Assembly (NCBI GenBank): GCA_025093555.1
Contig: JAIWNF010000032.1
Span: 248,001-312,000, forward strand
Direction: 5' to 3'
From: Circinella umbellata
Lineage: Eukaryota; Mucoromycota; Mucoromycetes; Mucorales; Lichtheimiaceae
Length of the DNA stretch: 64,000 nucleotides
Positions 1 to 11,080 of this stretch are shown here, in pieces (the stretch's first letter is position 1; each line of letters opens with the position of its first letter). The notes beneath the pieces were generated by a model. It did no database searches and was not told the origin of the DNA. It saw only the letters and a program-made list of their open reading frames with translations. A program made the translations under genes and the position numbers.

Positions 1-344
1 AACAAATAAAAACCGATAATGTACCTGTATACAGTTCATGATCTAAAAAACACCTAAAATGGGATCCATGTTTGTCAGGTTTTGTGGTATGTAAAATGAC
101 CTAGTTTCAGTCAGTATATTTCATACGTATCCATCACAAGCACACGGCGACGATAGGGTCGACCTCAGACCAACCAGGGTCTAACTTAGGTCCAGAGGGC
201 CCTGTATTTCTATATAAAATAAATACACATTTTCAATCAATTATTTTTGCATGAATAAATATATCTAATTTTATAAGTCATAGGAAATATCAGAAAAAAT
301 ACTTGCCTTCTGAAACAGCGCCACAAAGTTTAAGCTTTACTGGA

Positions 345-1085
345 TCACCACCGTCTCGAACAGATTTACCAAAACAGTCCTTCAGACAATTTGCCAGTTT
401 CACCAGTGTATGTACGTGGGGGGGGGGTTTACATTCAAGTAGAAATAATAATTAGCGTTTTTTTATCAGTTGTGTACACTGAGAAATCCCCTTTTTTCCC
501 GATGCATTTATGTCAAATGCTTGGATACGATCCGTAGAACCTTGTATATTTCCATTTACACGAATAGTAGCTTGAGTTAGTTTCAAAACCATTTGCCCAG
601 TTATAATATTTCTATATAAGTATACTCACCCTTCGGTTTGAATATAATTACTGTTGAGAAAATATGTTTTGAAGATAGGGAATAAGGTGTCCTTTACAAA
701 ACGTATCTTCATTTATCAATGGTGGATTATATAGACTTGAGTACGATTTAAGACTTGAGTAGAAAATAAATAGTAAATAAATCAGTGTCAGGAGTGATTA
801 TTACTATACTACATTTTTCACAATAAAACATCTTAAAACTTACAGATCACGGATAATATCTTGATATAAAGTAGCTTTTATTGAGTTCGGTACGTATCTG
901 TGTAAGCCCATTGATTTAACACTTTTTTTGCTTCTTCTATACTACGCCGTGTAGCCATACATGTTTTTATAATCCACGACGCATGTTGTTCTTTTTAATC
1001 AACCAAATTATGCTCTATTATGGTATGTTTGTTAATAAGACCAGGTCCCACGTACGAAGGTGCATATAATTATCAATAGAGGACA
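345..1085 (-). pseudogene. Left copy of a diverged inverted repeat; decayed gene fragment
   Basis: Read on the minus strand, this segment aligns over most of its length with 6030-6715 on the plus strand. Shared landmarks include an ATG-containing exon (begins MATRRSIEEAKKVLNQW here), a GTAAGT donor, and a later block encoding QMVLKLTQATIRVNGNIQ. The reading frame is broken: a TAA follows about 26 codons after the ATG, and frame changes occur further on. The block near 360-410 still reads like protein (HTLVKLANCLKDCFGKSVRD). It is therefore a decayed copy of a multi-exon gene. The family was not recognised. A lineage-specific, mobile-element-associated gene is the best guess, because a second diverged copy sits 5 kb away in the opposite orientation. 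Confidence 0.5.
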
Positions 1086-1816
1086 AAGGTGATACGTGAC
1101 AAATGAAATTTAAAGCCTATATATGACATATCATGTTATTAATCACTTCGATTATAATTTATAATACCCCAATGATGACTGCTTCCAAAACCTTGATACT
1201 GGTCAAAACTTTGTTGCTCATTTAACAACATAACTACGGCATGATATGAAGTCCTCGGTTATGTTGACATTGTCTATTACCCATTATATGCATTAACCAT
1301 AGAAACAGATTTAATCAGTAATGAAGAAGCAAGACTATTATTGATCATTTCCGTTAAAAATTAAATACAAACCGTGGTTGCATTTTTCAGTAATTTCTAA
1401 TTTGTTAGTCCTCCTCCAACTAGATAATCATAATATATCATGTTTTTAGCTTCATCATCGAATGATTCTAATTCTGAATCAGTAAGAGGGACATACAACG
1501 AACTGGAATTATCTGAGGATATAGAGTTCTAAAAATTACAACAGGAACATATAAGAAAATAAGCAGAAATATATATCGATTTCATAAACACAGCACATCT
1601 AATCTTGCTAAGGATATGGGAGTGTTGTTGTTGTCCATAAAATGAGCCTTTCTCTTTTTTGGTGTATATTGTTCAGATAAAGTCAGTTTCTTCATTTTCT
1701 TTAAAATAATAATAGTAATAATAATATCTATCCCCTCCCCTCTGTCTACTCCAAGAAGAGTACTCTTTACCATTTAATGATATAGAGTCACTGTCTCTTG
1801 AAAAACTCTTATTTCT
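1086..1816. other. AT-rich spacer, no recognised gene
   Basis: Nothing convincing was found. A 63-codon minus-strand open frame at 1582-1773 may be a further decayed exon of the pseudogene upstream of it on that strand, since it contains a basic KKMKKLTLSEQYTPKKRK stretch. There is no splice or homology support, so it is not called. Confidence 0.4.
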
Positions 1817-3673
1817 CTAAAAAATATAATCACACGAGGTCATACGTAGTTGGTTTCTATCGTTGACGTAGTAATAATTTTCTAACCTGTGCCCATATGA
1901 TAATATTTGCTTAGTTACCTGCTGCTCCTCTTCATAGTTTTTATCTTTATTCGTTATTGCCAAAGGTACTTGCGGGAAATTAACAGTACCCCCGTTGTTA
2001 ACGCCAGAGAATGTCCTGTTGACATTGTACGTATGGCTTTCCTTCGCGTGATCATTGGTCAAATTCTTGTCCTTACCAGAGTCATCATATATAGTTAGAT
2101 TTTTTTTATAATTTCTATCATAAACGTCCACAGAATCAATCACTTGAAAAAACTCACCCCCATAGCATTTAACAAACGACCAGCATTTGTATTTTCAAAT
2201 TGAGAGGTCGATTATTCCAGAATCCACTTCAAATCTTCTTTGTAATGGGTATTGGCGACAACGAGTCTCATTGTTATAGACTAGTCCTGTCTATAGTGAA
2301 CTTTCAACCGGGTCAATAAATGACACAGGTTAAGTTTTTATTTTTCCAGGCCAGGAGCCCTTTTATACTGCTGAACAGGCTTGTACAGCTCACGTAATGC
2401 TTACTTCGCTTTTACCAAAGTATGCCTGTTACTAAGTTTGTAACGTAGTACACAGTTATCAGATTCGATAGCTTCAGTTAAGTAGTCAACAGTAGCTTTT
2501 ATGATACTTTTCCATCCATTGTATGAGTGCTGTATAAAGAATTGTAATTGTCAAATTGTATTAACATCAACACCTTTTCATAATAAAACTAATTAAATCA
2601 CTTACACGTTCAGCTTGTAAACACCAAGAAAATACTACAGAAGTGGGGCTAAGTGAGGCATAGTATAACTTCAGGCTTTCAATAATATCGTGGTAGCGGT
2701 CCAAACAATTAAAATGTCTTGCGATTGATGGGGAGATTTTTTTGGTAAAAACATAAATGCTATTCATAGCACTACCCGTAGAGTTAGCCCCATGTAGTCA
2801 TTCAAAAAAAATTATCTTATATCAATTTTACTTACAGGAATCCAACATCGTAAAGCTGTTGAGGTTTTCTTTTAGCAAGACAATGCTCCGAGTATTGGAT
2901 GCATTCCTTTATAACATCAACAGAACCGACCATCCACATTCCTCTCTCAAGTTCTTCTGTTTCTTCTTCTGTTTCTTCGTCATCAAGAATTGGATTTTCA
3001 TGCTCCTCGGTAATGTGATAATTCCGGCACCGCTTGTAGTGATGGTTTTCTGAATCCCCTACTTCCTCCTCCTCCTCCTCCTCCTCATCATGATCATGAT
3101 CACCATAATATTGATAGTCTTGGTCACCATCTTATTCTCCATTATCATCATTATTATGAATATCTCCAAACAATGGTTCAGGAAACAATGTCTATTAATA
3201 AATCAACATAAGTATAACACTGATTTTACACTTCCAATGTTTCATGACAAACGTACCTCATATTCGCGGGCTGGTTCAGTGAAGATTGTTTTCTGTCGCT
3301 TGGGTGCTGATTATCTACTGAATAGATTTTTCTTTGTCAGAATATTCTTAAGCATAAATCTTCCATTGATCGACTTGTCTTCATGACTTTGATGCTTGTA
3401 CTGCCCAATGCCCAGTCATTTTGAAACTTCGGCGGCCAACTTTGCTTCAGTAGATTTTACAGTTTGCTCGTTCCAAAAAGCATCTCCCATTGTGCTATTT
3501 TTTCCATCGTTTAAATTTATCGATTGGATCATGTACTTTGTCGCGTATTGATTATTTGCTGTTTTCTTGTTCTAGTGACCAAATTCAAGTGCAAACAATT
3601 TTGGAGTAAGTTTGTATGTATTATCGAAGCACCATTGTAGGACTTGCGTACTGTCATTATCTGTTTGATCCAT
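1817..3673 (-). pseudogene. Five-exon decayed gene of unknown family with five in-frame stops
   Basis: A single reading frame can be followed through five minus-strand exons (3257-3673, 2836-3191, 2606-2771, 2416-2529, 1817-2290). All intron ends are GT/AG and the phases are consistent, giving about 509 codons from the ATG at 3673. The frame is interrupted by stops at 3572-3574 (TAG), 3416-3418 (TGA), 3311-3313 (TAA), 3132-3134 (TAA) and 2195-2197 (TGA). The predicted product starts MDQTDNDSTQVLQWCFDN. It has a very acidic middle section (a run of Glu/Asp near codons 160-175 and again near 200-215), then a helical stretch and a Cys-containing C-terminal part (NNETRCRQYPLQ...KYKCWSFVKCYGG). 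No known domain was recognised. Intact splice sites with scattered stops point to decay of a once-functional gene, probably one of a repeated family. The five stops, of all three kinds, make a reassigned genetic code or a single sequencing error unlikely. Confidence 0.7.
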
Positions 3674-4214
3674 TATTCGTACTTGTGAAGGTTAACAATC
3701 TTTTAATGAGAAGGCAAAAAACTTGGGCCAATTGTATAATTGTGTTTGGAGAGACAAAGAAGTTTTGTTGTTGAGAGACAATAGCAAGCGAAAAAGTTGT
3801 TTTAGGTGTAAGAGAGCCAAGCAAAAAAGAAACAAGGAACATGGCGAGACTGGTCTTCGAACAAAAAATAAGTGATTGGCCGATCCTCCCAATTCCTTCT
3901 TGGCTCAACTTTTGGGCGTGCCTAATGAAATGAATACTTGGGACTAATAAAGACTTTAAAGATTGAAACTGTCCAATAAAATTAAAATCTATTGTCTGGA
4001 TATTCCATTCTGGGATTTCACGTTGCCATCTGTGTGCTTCGCCTGTTGTATAGAAAAAAAAACATGGCATTATATGTAGGGAGCATATTCGTATCATATG
4101 TAAATTATTGTTACAAAAGAATTCATTTACAGAATAAATAAGAATACTCAAAATAAATTCGATATGGCTGCAAAACGAAAAAAGATTCGTAAGATACCTT
4201 TTTTTTTTCAAAAG

Positions 4215-4464
4215 CTAACGAGCATTGGCAACAGTATGGTCAATATTAGTCTTAAGTGATGTAAAGTTTAATACATTATTGTACGCACGAATATTAGAAC
4301 GGAAGTGCACAAAATCAGAATCAGTACCATGCAACCACTGGTTCTGGAAGTTGTACACTTCCTTGTTGGCAATATATGTCAAATCGATGTCTGCGCGAAG
4401 AGCTTGAATAAACACGTTCTTGGACCCAACGCTGAGCACGACAGTGGGTACATTCGATATTCAT
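4215..4464 (-). pseudogene. Frameshifted Helitron-type Rep/helicase N-terminal fragment
   Basis: One minus-strand frame starting at the ATG at 4464 reads MNIECTHCRAQRWVQERVYS and continues to a C..G..LP stretch. A second, shifted frame then reads LHGTDSDFVHFRSNIRAYNN followed by VLNFTSLKTNIDHTVANAR. A Cys-x-x-Cys start, a Cys/Leu-Pro segment and the F(R)xxIRxYNxxxxFTS block are, from family knowledge, the order seen just upstream of the helicase-like domain in Helitron proteins. The frameshift and the lack of downstream Rep/helicase motifs make this a dead fragment. An unrelated zinc-binding protein is possible, but the second block argues against it. Confidence 0.5.
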
Positions 4465-6029
4465 AGATCCAAGAAAATGTCATTGTAGAATCGAGTTGCT
4501 GGAAATGCAGGCAATATTGTGAGTCTTTAATTAATACCAAAACCACATAATTAATCATTAATATACTCGCTTAATCATTACTCATAGAATACTTGTAGAA
4601 ATAGTTAACTAGCAATTTCTGACTCATCGCAGTTGTTAAGATTATTTAAACAATCTCTATGAGTTACTCGCATGTGACCTTCTTGTCCACAACTTAAACA
4701 AGCAGGAATAGCGACTGTAGTTGAAGTTTGAACAAAGATATTATTTACACCTGATAAAGTATTTTTATTAGTTTTAACTCCTTTTTTGTGTAGTAGTAAT
4801 GAAATTTCCTTTTTTGTTATTTTAATAATATTGATTACTTAATAAATCAGTGATTATAATATTTCGTCAAAAAACGATACGATATACATGTTTGCATTTG
4901 GAATTGGATATGGTACACTGCTGAAAGAAAGAAAATCTTAAGCTCGTGGGCCTTTAGTTCATTATTTCCATTCTCATTATATATTACCAACTGAATTACT
5001 AAGTAGCATGTCAGCAAAAGACGCACAACTGACTACAATCAGCTCAACATTTCCATCGCTTCAAGTTTTTACGCTATACCACTTCTTTCGGGTTGGATTG
5101 TGAAGCAGCCCCGTTTTCATTGATATACGTAATAAATACATGATAGCACATATTTATTTTCCGGCTCATTTTTGTCTGCTAATTTTTGGATCAATTTGGT
5201 GTCCCTTATGCAAAAAAAAGGGTGGCCCGTTCTCAAACTTACCGTACAGGTAACCCGAAAAAAGCGCGGATAAATTTGTCCCCGTAGAAAACTTAGTGAC
5301 AAAAAAAAAAGTACCTGTTCTTTTGATTACTTTAAAAGTATCAAAATGAACAACAATACTGATACCAGCATTGTTTCAGCCACTATCTACTGCTTGTAGT
5401 TGTTTCTAATCTGCAGTCATTATCACAACACTAGTGATTATTTCCATTATATTAATCATTATCGCGAATGACAAGCAACATAATGATTGAACTTCGGATG
5501 ACGATCATCCATATACACGCTACCTATAAACTAAATTCCTATTCGTTTTCATTCCATACATTTAGATTTCTATTCCATTTCCTTAACCATCATTAGCCTT
5601 TTAGTCCAATGAGTGGTAGATATGATTAAATAAGATACGTACGTAGGGTATTAAGATAGATATAAATGCAAAATGTGATCCTTTCTGAGAATCTTTAAGG
5701 TTATATTGAAGTAAATAATAATTATATTTAAATCTATATATTATTCATACATTATCTATTTGTTCTCTATAATATGTTTGGTCAAAAATGTACGAAATTC
5801 AAATTAATTTTTGATTATTATCAATAATAGTTTTTACTATCATCATCAATAAATCGTTACCATTATTATTATTATTACGAATTACTGTTGCTATTATTGT
5901 TACGCTTACTTTTATAATTACGTATCATAATAACCACTACTATCGTCATCATTCTTAAGTACAGTAATATAAATATTTTTTAACGGAAATGAGTACTAAA
6001 ACGTTATCTGTTCCTCTAGTAGTGATAAT
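4465..6029. other. AT-rich spacer, no recognised gene
   Basis: Only short open frames are present. The segment has ATT/AAT trinucleotide runs around 5860-5960. No gene, RNA or repeat boundary could be supported. Confidence 0.45.
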
Positions 6030-6715
6030 TATACGTCAGCTTACTTGGAACCTTAGTAACAAATGTATAATGAATATTCAATCTTTAGTTGATCTAGAAG
6101 AGCAACATGTGCCATGTGTCATGTATTATTAAAGTATGTATGGCTGCACGGTATAGTACAGAAGAAGCGAAAAAAAAGTGTTAAATCAATGGGATTGTAC
6201 AGATATGATCTCAATAAAAACCACTTTTTATATCAAGATATTATTCGTGATCCGTAAGTTTCAAATGTTTTATTATTAGAAATATAGTATAGTAACAATC
6301 ATTCCTCATACTGATTCATTTACAATACATCTTCTTACTCAAGTCTCAAATTGTACTCAAATATATATAATTCATCATTGATAAATGAAGATATGTTTGT
6401 AAAAAACACTCTTTACCCTATCTTTCAAATATATTTTTCCAGCAGCGGTACGTTCAAGCCGAAGGGTGAGTATATTTTTATAACCAGGCAAATGGTTTTG
6501 AAACTAACTCGAACATCTATTAGTGCAAATGGAAATATACAATCAAATTCATTGGGGAAAACAAAGGGGGGGGGTTCTCAGTGTACGTACACGACGGGTA
6601 AAAAAAGAAAACGACGGCTATTGTTTTTACTTGAATGCAAGCCTCCACGCTCAAATACTGGTGATAGTTTTGTTAAATTGACAACTCCCCTTGGAGGCGG
6701 GGCTGGTCTCAAGTT
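6030..6715 (+). pseudogene. Right copy of the diverged inverted repeat; decayed gene fragment
   Basis: This is the plus-strand counterpart of 345-1085. The exon beginning near 6140 (MAARYSTEEAKKK) hits a stop after 14 codons where the left copy stays open. Further on, the segment still encodes LNKNHFLYQDIIRDP up to a GTAAGT donor. A later open stretch at 6351-6746 contains SSLINEDMFVKNTLYP and QMVLKLTRTSISANGNIQ, matching the left copy. An internal GTGAGT..CAG pair near 6465-6488 looks like a retained intron. The two copies complement each other: each keeps codons the other has lost, so both descend from a functional gene. The family is not identified. Confidence 0.5.
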
Positions 6716-8018
6716 AGACTACTTTGTTTTTCAATTTAAACATTAAACCATCGCTATTTCATTATTAAGCAAAATTATTGAAAACACCATTATCTATCAC
6801 ACCATAACTATTATAAAATTATTAGAAGCTTTGACTGAGGAATAGAGTACAGTTTATACGAGGATGATGATCACTATACTCTTTTTTTTCTAGAAGCTTT
6901 GTCGTCAATAAAATACATTAAAATTTAACTTGGCCAGCACTCTTGAAGATGTTTTATTGACAACTATTTTTTATTTTTTTAAACAGCTATAACGGTGATG
7001 TCAATAACAGGCGTCTATCATTTTTGAATAGATACTCAAAAGAAGATTATAACATTACATTATGCCAGTATGTGTTTACGCACGCAGTAACTTACGAATC
7101 AACCAAACTAAATGCTATATCTTATTAACCATAGGTACCTTTCAAATTATAACCAATTAAAACTAGATATTTTTCTAATCCCTCAAAATTTAAAACTACG
7201 TCATATAATTAACCCCCTTTTTTTGTTGTAAGTAAATCATATGAAAAAGTGAAAACTGATTCTAGCACTGGCCATTGGTAGGTGTATACCAAGGGAATAA
7301 AGAATATTTATCATGTGAAAATTTTCCGTCCAGTGGTTTGAGTCTATGATTTTTTTTTTCCTTCCTTGTTGACTACTAGGTCACTTTGTTGCCTAAAAAT
7401 AGTATTATTATATCTTTGCATGAGCATACTCATTCTTTTCAGGGCAATATGCATATATTTGGCGTTTCACAGTCTGCTTTTTCTTTGTAGTCGAGGTACA
7501 TTGACTACATCATATATATATACATAACAAAAAATTGGGTCAAGATCCTTTGGCTCAAATTTGAAATTATAGAGATTCGTTTATAGTATTTATCTATGAA
7601 TTGGAGCGCGTAGAATAAAAAAGGAATTCAAATCGAAGCTTTTTGAAGGAACAAAAAGAAAGAGGGAGATAGAAAGACGCACAGAGGAAAAATAAAACCT
7701 TGTTGGCCTCAATCTCTCCGGGCTGACTTTTGAATTTGGTAAAACACAAAAAAAGAAAGGCTCATCATTTTTTTTTTGATAAATAATTGTTGCAGAAACT
7801 TTTCCAGCCTCTGTTCTCGTCTCTTTGATACCACGTTGCTTTTGGCTCTTTCTCTCTCCACACAACACAAATAAAAAAAACAGAGCAGTTTCAAACACTC
7901 TCTCCGTGGATATATTTTCTTTCTTCTTAACATATATAATATAAACTATGGGTAAGGGAGAAGAAGTAAAAAAAATATGTGTTCAAAATAAAATAATAGT
8001 TTCTAATAACAAACCGGT
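6716..8018. other. Spacer and 5' flank of PCT1
   Basis: No gene was recognised. The part from about 7590 to 8018 lies directly upstream of the cytidylyltransferase start. It contains purine-rich runs and a TA-rich stretch (7929-7945) that could serve as core promoter. No specific operator could be assigned. Confidence 0.35.
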
Positions 8019-8566
8019 TTGTCTTTTCACTATATAATAGAACCAACAACAGAAAAAAAACACCTCGACGACAATAATAATAACGGAACCGCTACACCTG
8101 CAGCAAAGCGTACCAAACTTAATAATGGTTCAGCATTAGAAAATGACGCCAATTCAACACAACCAAAGGACGACACTCCAATGGCATCATCCTCTTTTGA
8201 AGGTTACGATTTTAAAGTCAATGAGGTATTTACAATATTTAATTTACAACACGCTGAATAACATTTTCTAAAAGTCACTCATTCTTATTTGTTTTAGCCA
8301 CCTGTTGGTCGTCCAGTTCGCGTTTATTGTGATGGTAACTATTATTAGCTACTATAGTAATAAATTATGTATTATTAAACTAATAATTAATATTTATTTT
8401 AATAAAGGTATCTATGACATGTTTCACTTTGGACACGCTAAAGCACTTGAACAAGCAAAAAAGGCATTTCCTGATGTATATCTTTTAGTTGGAGGTAAAA
8501 AATCAACATATTTTGGATTTATAGTACGCACAGTACAATTTAGAATATTTTTTGTGGATAACTAAC

Positions 8567-8604
<38 letters not shown>

Positions 8605-9477
8605 CTCACAAAAAGTATGTAATGATGATGAAACACATCAGCGAAAAGGTAAAACAGTAATGACAGATGAAGAACGATATGAAGCTGTACGACACTGTCG
8701 CTGGGTTGATCAAGTGGTTGAAAATGCCCCTTGGTTCGTGACTCAAGAGTTTCTTGATCAACACAAGATCGATTATGTTGCTCATGATGCAGAACCTTAT
8801 CAATCTAGTGAATCTGGTGATGTTTATGCATTTGTCAAAGCTCAGGGCAAGTTTTTACCTACTCAAAGAACGGATGGTATCTCTACTTCTGATTTGATCA
8901 CACGTATTGTTCGTGATTATGACTCCTATTTACGACGTAATTTGGAACGTGGTGTAAGCGCGAAAGAACTCAACATTTCATTTTTAAAGGTAAATAGTTT
9001 TTTTCTTGTTAGATACATATATGTATATACACCCAGGGAAAATAATATGGATAACTCATTTTAAATGTTTTGATGAATGTGCATGTAGGAACGAGAAATC
9101 AAAACCAAAAAATCGATTGATGATTTAAGGAAGCATATTAAAACGGCAGTACTTGATCAATTAGAAACTTGGGAAGGTCAAAGTCATGATTTCATTAGAG
9201 GTTTTGCTGGCATGTTTGGAGCTGAAACTGTAGTGGTAAGGAAATAATTAGTTTAATAATTAGAGTATATATTATATATCAATTGAAGATTACTTATTAT
9301 GGTATATTATTATCATCTATGAATTATCAGGAACGATTTCTTCAAAAGCGTAAATTTGTGACATCAAAAAGTACTCCCGGTTCTCCAGTGTTAAGTGCTA
9401 GTAGTAGTGATGATGCTAGTAACAAAAGTATTACAAGTGTCAAAAGTGCACCTGAAGAAGAAACCACCAAACCCTAA
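8019..9477 (+). CDS. PCT1: Choline-phosphate cytidylyltransferase (CTP:phosphocholine cytidylyltransferase)
   Basis: The product makes CDP-choline from CTP and phosphocholine, the regulated step of the Kennedy pathway for phosphatidylcholine. Six exons join in phase (8019-8225, 8298-8334, 8408-8494, 8616-8989, 9089-9235, 9331-9477), giving 332 residues. The catalytic domain follows a low-complexity N-terminus with a basic AAKRTK patch that could be a nuclear signal. It holds [14 protein letters not shown] (HxGH at residues 88-91), [30 protein letters not shown], and RTDGISTSD (195-203), all signatures of the cytidylyltransferase fold. After it comes a charged helical segment (exon 5), corresponding to the membrane-binding amphipathic region of the family, and a Ser-rich tail. 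The intron after exon 3 holds a TA microsatellite. Length is shorter than yeast Pct1 but close to animal enzymes. The start was chosen as the first in-frame ATG; an upstream non-coding exon cannot be excluded. Confidence 0.93.
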
Positions 9478-10039
9478 ATGAAAGAAATAAAAAACATAAT
9501 TGTCCGAATATTTTAATTGTATTATCCCTTTTCCTAGCTCTTCTCCACTCATATCCTTTCTCTCTCCTTCTCTTTCCATTTAATTTTCCATTTCAAGTGA
9601 TGTCCCCTCTATTTCTTATTTTTTTTTATTAGATATAAACGTATATATATATACCTACTTTATCTCTTCCTATCCCAACATATATTTTTAAAAACTTTGT
9701 CATTAACCCTGTAAAACCATTCCTCTTATCCAACTATTACAACCTTTTCTTCTTCTATCTTTCTTTATAATAGAGTGCATTGAAAAACAATAAATAAAAA
9801 AAAACAAATGAAAAAAACAAGTTGTTTTATTATTATTATTATTATTATCCCATTTTATGTTTTTTATTTTTCTTTGATGAACAAAAAAGAAAGCATAGAG
9901 AATTTGTTTAATCAGTTTTAAAAAAAACGCATCCAAAAAAAAACACTTGCTTTTTTTTTTTATAAATTTATGGTAAAAAAAAAATAATCTTGGTTCCACT
10001 ATTTCATACATTCATCGTTTGTATTATATATTTTATTCT
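9478..10039. other. Convergent 3' flanks of PCT1 and SDH4
   Basis: Between the two stop codons the DNA is T-rich on the plus strand, with an AATAAA at 9791-9796 that could serve as a poly(A) signal for PCT1. A run of ATT repeats follows at 9828-9849. No gene is seen. Confidence 0.4.
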
Positions 10040-10842
10040 TTAAGCGGTCCAAGCACGAACAACCAATTCAGTAAGACCGATATCGTTGGTGTTGAATTGA
10101 TAACAACCGACCAAAGTACCAGCAGTAGCAGCATAAAGAGCAGCAGTTGCGATCTTGCCAATGACAGGTGCTTTACGAGCGTTCAAATAATCTAAGATAT
10201 TAAATAATAGTAATAAATCAAAGTTTTAGTGACGATGGATCATGAGTCGTAGTTATTATTTATCGATTTATCGTTTTACCGGTAATGCAAGCACCGAAAC
10301 CTAGATGGATAGAAAATAAGAATTGATTTTTTTGTCACGTTAATATGGTTATATTTTCAAAGAAACAGCAACTAGTTATATCATAATAGTATATAAATAT
10401 TTCTTACCCATGTGGATATGGATAGGAAGAAGGATACCAAAGAAGGTATCGAGAACAGGGGAAGCGCCAAAAGCAAATTGACCAGCGAACAAAGGAACCA
10501 AACCAATCGAAGCAACACGTTCAGCATTCCAATGGTAGGAACCGTGCATACGATCGGGAGTAGAGCTAGCAGCAGCAGACTTGCTTGCAACAGCTATATA
10601 TTTTTATGAAAACAAAAATAACGCGTTATAATGGCTAACCTTTTTTTTTTTCTTCAATTCTTGGAAACATTTATCTTTCTTTTTCATTATTATTATTTAT
10701 TTATGGATAGTAATACTAGTAATGGTCTTTTTTTTTTAAGAATTTACTCACACGAATGAATCTTAACAAGACCCATGGGTTGTTGACGAGCTAAAAGGCG
10801 AGCAGTCGAACGAAGAGTGGGAGTAGCAAGACGCAAAGACAT
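10040..10842 (-). CDS. SDH4: Succinate dehydrogenase membrane anchor subunit, CybS/SdhD type
   Basis: This is the small membrane-anchor subunit of respiratory complex II in the inner mitochondrial membrane. With its partner subunit it forms the ubiquinone site. Four exons (10752-10842, 10408-10593, 10280-10300, 10040-10191) join in phase to 149 residues. The N-terminus is Arg/Ser/Thr rich without acids (MSLRLATPTLRSTARLLARQ), as expected for a mitochondrial targeting sequence. Then come SYHWNAERVAS (residues 49-59), a hydrophobic helix, PIHIHMGFGACITDY (87-101) with the His and Asp-Tyr pair typical of CybS, a second helix and a third one near the C-terminus. Exon 3 is only 21 nt. The gene faces PCT1 tail to tail. 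Confidence 0.9.
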
Positions 10843-11045
10843 TTTTTTCAAAAATGGGTAAATTGAAGAGAGTGGGGAGTTATAAAGAGAAGAGAAGGGT
10901 GGGTGTGTGTATATATATTATAATATGATAATAAACAGTTGTGCCAGCACCTTTTTTTTTTTTTTTATTTTACCCCAGGTTGATTAGCCGACCTTTGTCT
11001 CTCTCAAAAAGAAGCATCTGAAATCGGAAATCCCCGCGATGCAAA

Positions 11046-11080
11046 AAGTTTGATGACGTCTGCCTACACGTGAAAAACAT
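11046..11080. promoter_or_regulatory. Candidate CRE-like and E-box elements upstream of SDH4
   Basis: About 210-230 bp before the SDH4 start lie TGACGTC (11054-11060), a bZIP/CRE-type core, and CACGTG (11067-11072), an E-box for bHLH factors. They sit within 20 bp of each other. Their presence is direct; use in this promoter is inference. Confidence 0.35.

Noticed and set aside
2140..2275. A frame reading MRLVVANTHYKEDLKWILE that resembled the start of a DUF3431-type glycan protein
   Set aside because: A different frame over the same bases continues in phase from the previous exon and into the long open stretch at 1817-2143, so this one is a shadow of the pseudogene.
3657..4211. 184-codon minus-strand open frame
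   Set aside because: It overlaps the start of the pseudogene in another frame, has no domain, and its composition looks like translated AT-rich spacer.
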